A stretch of 7,269 nt of DNA from Sporomusa sp. Its GTDB lineage: Bacteria > Bacillota_C > Negativicutes > Sporomusales > Sporomusaceae. The translations under genes and the position numbers were made by a program. The DNA lies in the NCBI GenBank assembly GCA_029256645.1, contig JAQSXM010000172.1, positions 1-7,269 on the forward strand, read 5' to 3'. Below the pieces are notes generated by a model. That model was not told the origin of the DNA. It searched no databases and saw only the letters and a list, made by a program, of their open reading frames with translations. This document shows positions 1 through 6,833 of this stretch, piece by piece. Within the stretch, counting starts at the first letter, position 1; each line of letters starts with the position of its first letter.

Positions 1-306
1 GCTGTTGTTAAACTCAACCAGAATCCTCCGCTTGGTGGGCATAGGCCGGCAGTAGATCCTATGATGGAATCAGTTGCCCGTATTTTTGGCAGTAAGGCAG
101 TTGGTGTTATTCTGACCGGCATGGGGCATGACGGTGCTAAAGGAATCCAGGCAATTAAGCGTCATAATGGTCAGACCATTGCTGAAGACCAATCAACGGC
201 AGTGGTGTTTGGAATGCCGAAATCTGCGATTGAAATGGGCGTGGTTGATAAAATAACGCCTATCACTGGTGTAACCGCTGAAATACTTAAAGCTCTAATC
301 AAGTAA
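1..306 (+). CDS. cheB: CheB, chemotaxis methylesterase/glutamine deamidase, C-terminal end (5' truncated by window edge)
   Basis: The reading frame is open from base 1 and ends at TAA 304-306, giving the last 101 residues of the protein. CheB removes methyl groups from glutamates of chemoreceptors and can deamidate glutamines. It is activated when CheA phosphorylates its N-terminal receiver domain, which lies outside the window. The visible part matches the end of the CheB methylesterase domain: HRPAVDPMMESVA (bases 40-78) is the usual segment before the last helix-strand unit, and LTGMGHDGAKG follows at about bases 112-144. The Asp of GMGHDG (bases 130-132) corresponds to the catalytic Asp of the Ser-His-Asp triad; the Ser and His lie upstream and cannot be checked. 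Later, EDQSTAVVFGMPKSAI is the conserved C-terminal CheB signature. The ATG at 61 is an internal methionine and not the start. cheA follows after 31 bases. Confidence 0.95.
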   Translation, partial: AVVKLNQNPPLGGHRPAVDPMMESVARIFGSKAVGVILTGMGHDGAKGIQAIKRHNGQTIAEDQSTAVVFGMPKSAIEMGVVDKITPITGVTAEILKALIK

Positions 307-337
307 TTAACATAAATGAAATACGGGGGTGTAATAG

Positions 338-2410
338 ATGGACATTAGTCAATATATGGGGATGTTTTTAGAAGAGTCGCGCGAGCACCTGCAGACACTT
401 AATAATTGTCTGCTTGATCTTGAAAACGATCCAGGAAGTTTGGCGGTGCTTGATGAAATATTCAGAAGCGCTCATACCATAAAAGGCATGTCTGCGACTA
501 TGGGATTCACTACAATTGCTGAACTTACCCACGAGATGGAAAATGTTCTTGATTTACTGCGTAAAGGAACTGTACCGGCAAATGATGATATTACTGACAC
601 CTTATTCAAATGCGTAGATACATTAGAACAGTTGGTGGAGAATGTTGCTTCAAATTCAGATAATCCGATTGAAATTAAGCCTCTTATTTCCAAACTAACA
701 GCTATAGCCAGAGGCGATTTTTCTGTAGCACCTAAAAGCCAGACAGTTCAACCTGTAATAGATTTATCAGAGCAGGAAGTATCTTTAGCGGTGCCTATAA
801 AACTGGATGATACAGAAAGTAATGTTGTTAAGGCAGCAAAAAAGCAAGGTATGGAGTGTTATGAAGTTCATGTAAACCTGAGGGAAGGATGCCTGCTTAA
901 ATCTGCCAGAGCCTATATGGTTATGAATGCTTTAGAGGAACTCGGTGAAGTCATTAAAAGTATACCTGCTGTTGATGACCTGGAGAAAGAAAACTTCGAT
1001 TATAGTTTTCAGGTTGTCATTGTGACTGGAGTTGATTCTGATAGAATTGAAAATGCGGTCACAAGTATTTCTGAGGTTGAGAACGTTATAGTTGCTTCAT
1101 CGGTAAATTTGGCCAATGTAGAAAAGGTATCACAAAACGTCAGCTCACAAGCGGCAAGCGTGCTAATTGACAACAGTAGCCCAAAATCTGTTAGAGATAA
1201 AGCTGAAAAAGTATCGGCAAATGAGTCTAATCTCCATTTAGCTGATAAAAAGCTTAAAAGTGGTCAATCCGTAAGGGTGGATATTGATAAGCTGGATAGT
1301 TTGCTTAATCTTGTTGGTGAGTTAGTTATTAATAAAACCAGGCTTGAGCAAATAGGTTTAACACACCGGCTTGCTGAACTTGTCGAGACTATTGAACAAA
1401 TGGACAGGGTAACTACCGACTTGCAAGCAGTAGTTATGAAAGTCCGGATGGTCCCGGTTGGTCAAGTGTTTAACCGTTTTCCGCGGATGGTTCGTGATTT
1501 GTCGCGTGAACTGAATAAAGAAGTTAACCTCATAATTCAAGGTGAAGAAACCGAGCTAGATCGTACGGTTATTGATGAAATCGGCGATCCATTAGTACAT
1601 CTGTTAAGGAATTCTATTGATCATGGTATTGAGCAACCGTCTGAGCGACAGGCTAAAGGTAAAAACCCTGTCGGAGAAATTCGTCTGATTGCCCGTCATG
1701 AAGGTAATAACGTCATTATTATGGTTGAAGATGATGGTAAAGGCATTAATGCTGATATTATAAAACAAAAAGCACTGGAAAAAGGCCTTATCACTCAAGC
1801 TGAAGCAGATAAAATGGAACAGACAGAAGCAATCCGGCTAGTATTTTTACCTGGCTTCTCCACTGCAGACACCGTTACTGATGTTTCAGGACGTGGTGTA
1901 GGGATGGATGCCGTTAAAACTAAGATCGAATCATTAGGCGGCATGGTAGATGTTGAGACAAAAATTAATGAAGGCAGTAAGTTCAAAATTCGCCTGCCGT
2001 TGACACTGGCAATAATTCAGGCTTTGCTAGTCAAAGTTTGTGATGAAATTTATGCTATTCCACTCGGTTCTATTGACAGTACGATTAATATCACGCCAGA
2101 AAATATAAAAACTATTCAAAATCAAGAGGTTATCCTGCTTAGAGGGCAAATTATTCCTATAGTACGATTGGCGAATGTCCTTCATTCCCCTGATACCTGT
2201 GCTCATAATCAGGATGAATTATTTGTAGTAATTGTCCATATGGGAGAGCATCGTGCTGGGATTATTGTTGATACACTCATTGGGCAACAAGAGATAGTAA
2301 TCAAATCTATGGGGAAATTGCTGGCTGGCATTAAAGTTATCGCTGGCGCTACAATTTTAGGTAATGGTCAAGTAGCGCTTATCCTGGATGTTGGTGCTTT
2401 AAAGCAATAA
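338..2410 (+). CDS. cheA: CheA, chemotaxis sensor histidine kinase
   Basis: This 690-residue protein is a full-length CheA, the cytoplasmic kinase that couples chemoreceptors to CheY and CheB by autophosphorylation and phosphotransfer. All five domains are visible. P1 (HPt, about 1-125) carries the phosphorylated His46 in RSAHTIKGMSATMGF. P2 (about 173-258, starting YEVHVNLREGCLLKSARAY) binds CheY/CheB. A Ser/Asn/Lys-rich linker spans about 260-310. P3 (about 312-380, VDIDKLDSLLNLVGELV) is the dimerisation helix pair. P4 (about 380-555) holds the ATP site: N box DPLVHLLRNSIDHGIE at 417-432, G1 VEDDGKGI at 463-470, F box LVFLPGFSTAD at 501-511 and G2 SGRGVGMD at 517-524. P5 (about 558-690) is the CheW-like receptor-coupling domain. 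The start ATG has a good ribosome site, GGGGGTG at 325-331. cheW follows 17 bases after the stop, so the two coupling partners are probably co-translated. No key residue is missing. Confidence 0.98.
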   Translation: MDISQYMGMFLEESREHLQTLNNCLLDLENDPGSLAVLDEIFRSAHTIKGMSATMGFTTIAELTHEMENVLDLLRKGTVPANDDITDTLFKCVDTLEQLVENVASNSDNPIEIKPLISKLTAIARGDFSVAPKSQTVQPVIDLSEQEVSLAVPIKLDDTESNVVKAAKKQGMECYEVHVNLREGCLLKSARAYMVMNALEELGEVIKSIPAVDDLEKENFDYSFQVVIVTGVDSDRIENAVTSISEVENVIVASSVNLANVEKVSQNVSSQAASVLIDNSSPKSVRDKAEKVSANESNLHLADKKLKSGQSVRVDIDKLDSLLNLVGELVINKTRLEQIGLTHRLAELVETIEQMDRVTTDLQAVVMKVRMVPVGQVFNRFPRMVRDLSRELNKEVNLIIQGEETELDRTVIDEIGDPLVHLLRNSIDHGIEQPSERQAKGKNPVGEIRLIARHEGNNVIIMVEDDGKGINADIIKQKALEKGLITQAEADKMEQTEAIRLVFLPGFSTADTVTDVSGRGVGMDAVKTKIESLGGMVDVETKINEGSKFKIRLPLTLAIIQALLVKVCDEIYAIPLGSIDSTINITPENIKTIQNQEVILLRGQIIPIVRLANVLHSPDTCAHNQDELFVVIVHMGEHRAGIIVDTLIGQQEIVIKSMGKLLAGIKVIAGATILGNGQVALILDVGALKQ

Positions 2411-2427
2411 GCAGGAGGGAGAAAAAT

Positions 2428-2892
2428 ATGTCTGAAGTAACGTTTTCCGGCAATGAAGTTCAATTGGTTGTATTTAAACTGGGACGCGAAGAGTATGGCG
2501 TCAGTATCCTGCAAGTCCAGGAAATTAAACGAATGACGGATATTACCCGGGTACCTCATTCACCCGATTATATTAAAGGTGTAATGAATCTACGCGGCAG
2601 TGTACTGCCGGTTATCGATTTAAAGAAAAGGCTAAATTTACCTCCTCAGGAATACACCGATGATACGCGCATTATTATCGTAAAAGTCGAGGATATAATT
2701 ATTGGTATGATTGTCGATGCAGTATCAGAAGTAACGACAATTGATCAAATGGGTATTGAAGCGCCACAAGCAGTGGTAGGAGGTATTGCTGCTGATTACT
2801 TAAGCGGCGTGGGTAAAATGGAAAACCGGCTATTAATATTGCTTAATGCTGAGGCAATTATTGGGATAGGCCAGGAAGTCAAAGCTGGCTAA
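2428..2892 (+). CDS. cheW: CheW, chemotaxis receptor-kinase adaptor
   Basis: This 154-residue protein is a single CheW domain of normal family length. CheW bridges chemoreceptor tips and the P5 domain of CheA in the cytoplasmic face of the receptor array. Typical sequence is seen throughout: QLVVFKLGREEYGVSILQVQEI near the N-terminus, the signature GVMNLRGSVLPVIDL beginning at residue 51 (conserved Arg56 in NLRG), then DTRIIIV and GMIVDAVSEV, and the late motif RLLILLNAEAI. A strong ribosome site, AGGAGGG (2413-2419), lies 8 bases before the ATG. The gene directly follows cheA and precedes cheC. A second CheW-like copy or a CheV is not present in the window. CheA P5 belongs to the same fold, but this is a stand-alone gene. 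Confidence 0.97.
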   Translation: MSEVTFSGNEVQLVVFKLGREEYGVSILQVQEIKRMTDITRVPHSPDYIKGVMNLRGSVLPVIDLKKRLNLPPQEYTDDTRIIIVKVEDIIIGMIVDAVSEVTTIDQMGIEAPQAVVGGIAADYLSGVGKMENRLLILLNAEAIIGIGQEVKAG

Positions 2893-2927
2893 TATTTAGT
2901 TACTGATGTTTAAAGGGGTGGAGAGAT

Positions 2928-3548
2928 TTGTCAGAAGATATATTGAAACTTTCACCATTGCAATTAGATGCACTGCGGGAGATTGGCAATGTTGGAGCCG
3001 GCAATGCAGCAACAGCCTTATCCCAACTCATTAATCAAAAAATTGATATGACTGTACCTGAGGTATCAATTTTGCCTCTAGGTGAAGTACCAGAGGTGGT
3101 GGGTGGCCCTGATGCAATGGTTGCCGGTGTCTATCTTAGAGTCTTTGGCCCGGCGCCTGGCAGTATTCTATTTCTCCTTCCCCGCGATAGTGCTTTTTAT
3201 CTGGTTGATATGTTAATGGGTCGCAATCAAGGCGAAACTCAGCTTCTTAACTCCATGGATGAATCGGCTTTAATGGAAATCGGTAATATATTGGCAGGCG
3301 CGTATTTGAATGCTTTATCCTATTTTACCAAGTTAACATTATTACCATCGATTCCAGCATTGGCCATTGATATGGCTGGTGCCATCTTAAGCGTTATTTT
3401 GATTCAGTTAGGACAAATGGGTGACCACGCACTAGTAATAGAGACCGAATTTACTACTGATAATGACGGCGTTAAAGGCCACTTTTTCCTTATTCCTGAC
3501 CCTGGTTCCTTAAGTACAATCTTGACGGCAATTGGGGTGAAGGAATAA
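2928..3548 (+). CDS. cheC: CheC, CheY-P phosphatase and CheD-binding regulator
   Basis: This 206-residue protein matches the CheC/CheX/FliY phosphatase family and has CheC length. CheC dephosphorylates CheY-P and binds CheD, tuning receptor adaptation. The family active-site pattern [D/S]-x3-E-x2-N-x22-P occurs twice, as in two-site CheC proteins: Asp14-Glu18-Asn21-Pro44 in the first half and Ser113-Glu117-Asn120-Pro143 in the second. The two halves read REIGNVGAGNAATALS and MEIGNILAGAYLNALS. No CheY-binding N-terminal extension of the FliY type and no C-terminal SpoA/FliN domain is present, which separates it from FliY. Translation must start at TTG 2928: an in-frame stop lies at 2904-2906, the first in-frame ATG is codon 41 (past the first active site), and a ribosome site (AAAGGGGTG, 2912-2920) sits 7 bases before the TTG. 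The stop overlaps the cheD start by one base. Confidence 0.96.
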   Translation: MSEDILKLSPLQLDALREIGNVGAGNAATALSQLINQKIDMTVPEVSILPLGEVPEVVGGPDAMVAGVYLRVFGPAPGSILFLLPRDSAFYLVDMLMGRNQGETQLLNSMDESALMEIGNILAGAYLNALSYFTKLTLLPSIPALAIDMAGAILSVILIQLGQMGDHALVIETEFTTDNDGVKGHFFLIPDPGSLSTILTAIGVKE

Positions 3549-4033
3549 TGGCTGAACTAATAAAAGTTGGTATGGCTGATTACAAGGTTGGGCGTAATCC
3601 CGACAGCTTAATCAGTTATGGATTGGGGTCATGTGTGGGGATTGCTTTATTTGATCCAGCTGCAAAAGTTGGTGGTTTGGCTCACATTATGTTGCCTGAC
3701 AGTACACAAGCCCGTTCTGCTGATAACCTGGCGAAGTTTGCTGACACTGCGTTGCCTGTAATGCTTAATGAAATTATTAAAATGGGCGCGCTCAAATCAC
3801 GGATTACAGCCAAAATTGCCGGTGGCTCACAGATGTTTACATTTACGAATACTACTGATATTATGAGGGTAGGTGAGCGTAATGCCGAAGCGGTACGTTC
3901 AGTACTTAAAAAGTTGGAGATTAGGGTAATTGCCGAAGATACTGGTGGCAACTATGGACGTACTGTCGAATTGAAGCTTGATACTGGAGTTTTTAGGGTT
4001 AAAACAATTGACAAAGGTGAAAAACAATTATAA
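3548..4033 (+). CDS. cheD: CheD, chemoreceptor glutamine deamidase
   Basis: This 161-residue protein is a full-length CheD. The enzyme converts selected chemoreceptor glutamines to glutamates, making methylation sites and activating the receptors, and it binds CheC. The diagnostic segment SYGLGSCVGIALFD holds the nucleophile Cys29, followed by GGLAHIMLPDS with His46. The Cys-His spacing of 17 equals that of Cys27/His44 in Thermotoga maritima CheD. The third triad member, Thr21 there, aligns with Ser23 here (see findings). The C-terminal signatures KIAGGSQMF and EDTGGNYGRTVEL are also present. The ATG overlaps the cheC stop in TAATG, and the ribosome site GGTGAAGGA (3536-3544) lies inside the end of cheC, so translation of the two partners is probably coupled. 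The product should be cytoplasmic. Confidence 0.96.
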   Translation: MAELIKVGMADYKVGRNPDSLISYGLGSCVGIALFDPAAKVGGLAHIMLPDSTQARSADNLAKFADTALPVMLNEIIKMGALKSRITAKIAGGSQMFTFTNTTDIMRVGERNAEAVRSVLKKLEIRVIAEDTGGNYGRTVELKLDTGVFRVKTIDKGEKQL

Positions 4034-4037
4034 TTTT

Positions 4038-4047
4038 GGGGGAAGGG
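4038..4047 (+). promoter_or_regulatory. Ribosome binding site that sets the start of the 102-residue membrane protein
   Basis: GGGGGAAGGG lies 3 bases before ATG 4051, with its GGGGG core 8 bases before it. A TTG at 4036 is in frame but would place this purine block inside the coding region and has no ribosome site of its own, so ATG 4051 is the preferred start. Confidence 0.7.
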
Positions 4048-4050
4048 ACT

Positions 4051-4359
4051 ATGTCACTAAAGGTACGGATTGGCTTATATTTGGCGCTTATTGCTGGTAT
4101 TTTAACTATATTAGTCGGTGCCATGAGTAGTGTTACGCCAGTTGTTATTTTATACCGGACATTAGTATCTGTAGTCCTTTTTGCGGTTTTAGGATATACA
4201 TCGGCTCAATTTGCTGAGCGTTATTTCCGGGGTAAAATCAACGAAACAGTGCCTAAAGGTAACAATATTGATGTAGTAAGCCTTGATGAGCCACTAGCTT
4301 CTGAATTTAAACCCCTGAATCCTGAACATTTTGAAAACATAACACTAACGCAAAAGTAG
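4051..4359 (+). CDS. Uncharacterised small two-helix membrane protein of the flagellar operon
   Basis: I do not recognise a named function for this 102-residue protein. The N-terminal half has two hydrophobic stretches, about residues 7-27 (IGLYLALIAGILTILVGAMSS) and 31-55 (starting VVILYRTLVSVVLFAVLG), separated by a short turn with Pro30. After the second stretch comes a basic patch (ERYFRGK, 56-62), which by the positive-inside rule places the C-terminal tail of about 45 residues in the cytoplasm. The tail is acidic and ends with DEPLASEFKPLNPEHFENI, which looks like a short linear motif rather than a folded domain. The gene lies 17 bases after cheD and 19 bases before sigD, so it belongs to the operon and may act in flagellar assembly or motility control. 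That role is inferred only from its position. It is not SwrB-like, since SwrB has one membrane helix and a coiled coil. Confidence 0.85.
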   Translation: MSLKVRIGLYLALIAGILTILVGAMSSVTPVVILYRTLVSVVLFAVLGYTSAQFAERYFRGKINETVPKGNNIDVVSLDEPLASEFKPLNPEHFENITLTQK

Positions 4360-4378
4360 GATGGAGAGGTAAGCGCTA

Positions 4379-5140
4379 ATGCCAGGTAATGACGCTGAAC
4401 AGAAGGCTGCCAACACACTCAAGCTTTGGCGGGACTATCATACTAACCGAAACCCGGAGATCAGGGAAAAGCTTATTGAAAACTATCTGCCTTTAGTTAA
4501 GCTGGTGGCGGGGCGGATTGCAGTTAGTCTTCCTCAGCATGTGGATAAGGATGATTTAATTAGTAACGGATTTTTTGGGCTTATGGAATCGATTGAACGT
4601 TTTGATCCTGACCGCGGGGTTAAATTCGAGACTTATGCAGTAGTACGCGTTAGGGGAGCTATTCTAGATTCTCTTAGAGCCCAAGACTGGATTCCTGCGA
4701 CAATACGGCAAAAGGCCAGGCAATATGAACAAACTGTGGCTAAATTAGAGCATGTGCTCAGCCGCTCAGCAAACGACGAAGAAATTGCTAGTGCAATGAA
4801 GATTTCGATTAGTGAACTTTACACGCTTATCAATCATCTGAATACAAGCACCCTCATTCCATTAGAGGAGTTTGCAAGAACAGAGACGGCTTCACAACAC
4901 ACACCAAATCCTTCGCAACATCTTGAAGAAGAAGAAGTAAGGTTTTTGCTGGCTAGAAGTATAGATAAACTGCCGGAGAAAGAGCGTTTAGTAGTTAGTC
5001 TCTATTATTATGATGGACTAACTTTAAAAGAAATAAGCCTAATACTAAAATTATCTGAAGCGCGGATTTCGCAACTTCATACTAAAGCTATCTTCCGGTT
5101 GCGTGGCGCTCTATCAAGATTAAAGTCAAGTCTTTTGTAG
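4379..5140 (+). CDS. sigD: SigD/FliA, flagellar RNA polymerase sigma factor (sigma-28 family)
   Basis: This 253-residue protein is a complete sigma-28 factor, which directs RNA polymerase to late flagellar, chemotaxis and autolysin genes and is held inactive by the anti-sigma factor FlgM (not in the window). Region 2 spans about 30-105: ENYLPLVKLVAGRIA, then KDDLISNGFFGLMESIERFD, then GVKFETYAVVRVRGAILDSLR. It is followed by DWIPATIRQKAR at 103-114. Region 3 is about 115-170. Region 4 is about 195-247, with LPEKERLVVSLYYYDGLTLKEI and the recognition helix SEARISQLHTKAIFRLR at 226-242. Many relatives have DW(V/I)PR after region 2; here Ala107 replaces the Arg, a small difference. The ribosome site GGAGAGG (4363-4369) precedes the ATG. 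Its place near the far end of the operon is as in B. subtilis, where position affects how many cells reach the SigD threshold. fapA follows after 23 bases. Confidence 0.97.
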   Translation: MPGNDAEQKAANTLKLWRDYHTNRNPEIREKLIENYLPLVKLVAGRIAVSLPQHVDKDDLISNGFFGLMESIERFDPDRGVKFETYAVVRVRGAILDSLRAQDWIPATIRQKARQYEQTVAKLEHVLSRSANDEEIASAMKISISELYTLINHLNTSTLIPLEEFARTETASQHTPNPSQHLEEEEVRFLLARSIDKLPEKERLVVSLYYYDGLTLKEISLILKLSEARISQLHTKAIFRLRGALSRLKSSLL

Positions 5141-5151
5141 TATATTGATAT

Positions 5152-5158
5152 GGGGGGG
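5152..5158 (+). promoter_or_regulatory. Unusual ribosome binding site of fapA: a run of seven G
   Basis: A homopolymer of seven G lies 5 bases before ATG 5164 and is the only Shine-Dalgarno candidate. It can pair with the 16S CCUCC sequence using one G-U wobble. An out-of-frame ATG overlaps its first G (5150-5152). Confidence 0.6.
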
Positions 5159-5163
5159 TATAT

Positions 5164-6786
5164 ATGGGTTCAGATGAACGCTTTTTAGAGCTGGCAGAAG
5201 ACAGCATCAGTTCACTTGACGGATATTTTAGTATTTCGGAAGATGACCAAGGTGTTCATTTATCTGTCTATTCCCCGCAAGGTGCAGGACAGTCGGTAAA
5301 AGTTCCGCAGATTATTGAGAATTTGGTGGAACGCGGGATTAGCAAATTAGACAATGCATTGCTTATACGTGTTGTGAAAGAGGCTTTAGGAACGCCTGTG
5401 AAGGTTGCCGATAAACCAGTTGAAGTAGAACCTGACATACAGATTCTGGTAGCTCGTGATAGAATGGAGGCTGCTCTACAAGTAAATCTGCCCAAAGGAT
5501 GTCGTCCAGTACTCATTGACGATATTATGAATAAGATTAAGCCAACGGGAATAGTTTATGGTATTGATGCTGAGGCCATTGAATCAGCAATTGCTCGTCC
5601 AGGCAGTACAGTGGTGTGTGCCAAGGGGTTGCGGCCTATCGATGGTGTTAATGCCTATATTACCTATCATATTGACCTAGAGAATAAAGGGCGACCTGCT
5701 GAGCTTGACGATGGCCGGGTGGATTTTAAAAATCTTAATATGTTTACTACGGTTCTAAAAGATGAATTATTGGCTGAAAAAATACCCCCTACATCAGGCA
5801 CTGCTGGTATGGATATCCTGGGGAATGAAGTTCCAGCTAAACCAGGAAGAGATATCCTATTGCCGATAGGAAAAAACGTGTATGCAGTAGATGGGCTGAA
5901 GGTACATGCGGGACAATCAGGTCAGCTTGTTGTTCTTAATAACAAAGTAAATGTAGTACCTGTTATTGAGGTTAAGGGTGATGTTGATTTATCTACAGGT
6001 AATATTGAATTTGTTGGCAATGTAATGATTCAAGGGTCGGTTCAAACCGGCTTTACTGTTAAGGCTGAAGGCAATGTAGATATTGCGGGCAATGTCAGTG
6101 GTGGTGTTGTAGAAGGGAAAAATGTCATTGTCCGGATGGGAGTCCAGGGGATGCACCGGGGGCATATAAAAGCAGCCGAGAATGTGATTGCAAAGTATAT
6201 TGAGAATGCTAAAGTATACGCAGGAAAAGACGTTATTATTAGCGATGTTGTATTACATAGCCGGGTAAGTGCTGTCAAACGGGTAATTGTCGAAGAACGC
6301 CGCGGGCTGATTGTAGGTGGGCAGATTTCGGCAGGTGAGGAAATCAGAGCAAAAACTATCGGTACTGCCTCAGCGACTAATACCGATATTGAGGTCGGTG
6401 TAAACCCTCAAATGCGTGAAGAGTATCAAGAATTGCGAAAAGAAGTCAGAAAAATCGAATTTAATCTTGAACAAACCCAAAAGGCACTAAGCATACTAAA
6501 ATCTATAAACCTGAATTCTTTGCCGCCGGAGAAGCGCGAAATGCTGCTCAAGCTCACTAAAGCTCAATTTCATTTAATTGGACAGATTGAAGCTATGCGT
6601 AATCGAGTTGCGGAAATCGAACTAGTGTTCGAAGAAATGCGTTACGGACGCATAAAAGTTTCTGATACTGTTTATCCAGGTGTAAAACTAGTCATAGGAA
6701 CATTAGTAAAGCCAGTCAGAGATCCAATTAAATATGCCGCTTTTTTTGCTGAAGACGGCGAAATTAAAACAGGTTCTTATAAATAA
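5164..6786 (+). CDS. fapA: FapA (DUF342), flagellar assembly protein A family
   Basis: This 540-residue protein has the layout of the FapA/DUF342 family, named from Vibrio vulnificus, where it affects polar flagellum assembly. The N-terminal region (about 1-90) begins with a DGYFSISEDDQGVHLSV strand pattern. A FapA N-terminal domain (about 95-260) contains PTSGTAGMDILGNEVPAKPG, the conserved FapA signature. From about 267 to 410 come short, Gly/Val-rich strand repeats (for example VKGDVDLSTGNIEFVGNV, then VKAEGNVDIAGNVSGGVVEG) typical of a right-handed beta-helix, resembling bactofilin-like polymers. Residues about 419-497 form a charged coiled coil (starting EYQELRKEVRKIEFNLEQTQ). A short C-terminal beta segment (about 499-540) contains VYPGVKLVIG. 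There is no signal peptide or membrane segment, so the protein is probably cytoplasmic. The gene lies directly after sigD, so it is probably co-expressed with late flagellar control. Its biochemical activity in Firmicutes is unknown to me. Confidence 0.92.
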   Translation: MGSDERFLELAEDSISSLDGYFSISEDDQGVHLSVYSPQGAGQSVKVPQIIENLVERGISKLDNALLIRVVKEALGTPVKVADKPVEVEPDIQILVARDRMEAALQVNLPKGCRPVLIDDIMNKIKPTGIVYGIDAEAIESAIARPGSTVVCAKGLRPIDGVNAYITYHIDLENKGRPAELDDGRVDFKNLNMFTTVLKDELLAEKIPPTSGTAGMDILGNEVPAKPGRDILLPIGKNVYAVDGLKVHAGQSGQLVVLNNKVNVVPVIEVKGDVDLSTGNIEFVGNVMIQGSVQTGFTVKAEGNVDIAGNVSGGVVEGKNVIVRMGVQGMHRGHIKAAENVIAKYIENAKVYAGKDVIISDVVLHSRVSAVKRVIVEERRGLIVGGQISAGEEIRAKTIGTASATNTDIEVGVNPQMREEYQELRKEVRKIEFNLEQTQKALSILKSINLNSLPPEKREMLLKLTKAQFHLIGQIEAMRNRVAEIELVFEEMRYGRIKVSDTVYPGVKLVIGTLVKPVRDPIKYAAFFAEDGEIKTGSYK

Positions 6787-6797
6787 CGATAAATCTA

Positions 6798-6821
6798 CCA
6801 ATCAATTAAATTTATGATTGG
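6798..6821 (+). promoter_or_regulatory. Perfect 7-bp inverted repeat abutting the next ribosome site
   Basis: CCAATCA (6798-6804) and TGATTGG (6815-6821) are exact reverse complements around a 10-base A/T-rich loop, in the 47-base gap after fapA, which is the longest gap in the window. The right arm overlaps the first bases of the ribosome site GGGTGG (6820-6825). No U-run follows, so this is not a typical terminator. It could be a weak translational or RNA-stability element, or chance. Confidence 0.45.
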
Positions 6822-6833
6822 GTGGCGATTGTA

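Noticed and set aside
61..63. ATG as the start of a small 81-residue protein
   Set aside because: The same frame is open from base 1 and encodes conserved CheB residues before this ATG, so it is an internal codon of cheB.
3682..3951. Open frame of 89 codons on the minus strand opposite cheD, and other minus-strand frames of 60-82 codons
   Set aside because: All lie opposite well-identified genes, have no clear ribosome sites and encode no recognisable motifs; they are shadows of plus-strand coding.
4036..4038. TTG as the start of the small membrane protein
   Set aside because: It would put the ribosome site GGGGGAAGGG inside the coding region; ATG 4051 has the correct spacing.
5407..5414. 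GCCGATAA, resembling a SigD -10 element, inside fapA
   Set aside because: The expected TAAA -35 element is absent about 15 bases upstream (the sequence there is AGGA), and the site is deep inside a gene.
6383..6389. CCGATAT, an exact SigD -10 core, near the 3' part of fapA
   Set aside because: No TAAA lies at the required distance upstream (ACTG is found there), so chance inside coding sequence is more likely than a promoter for the downstream genes.
6798..6821. The inverted repeat as an intrinsic terminator ending the operon after fapA
   Set aside because: The stem is only 7 bp, the loop is A/T-rich and no U-run follows; the next gene begins 12 bases after the stem.
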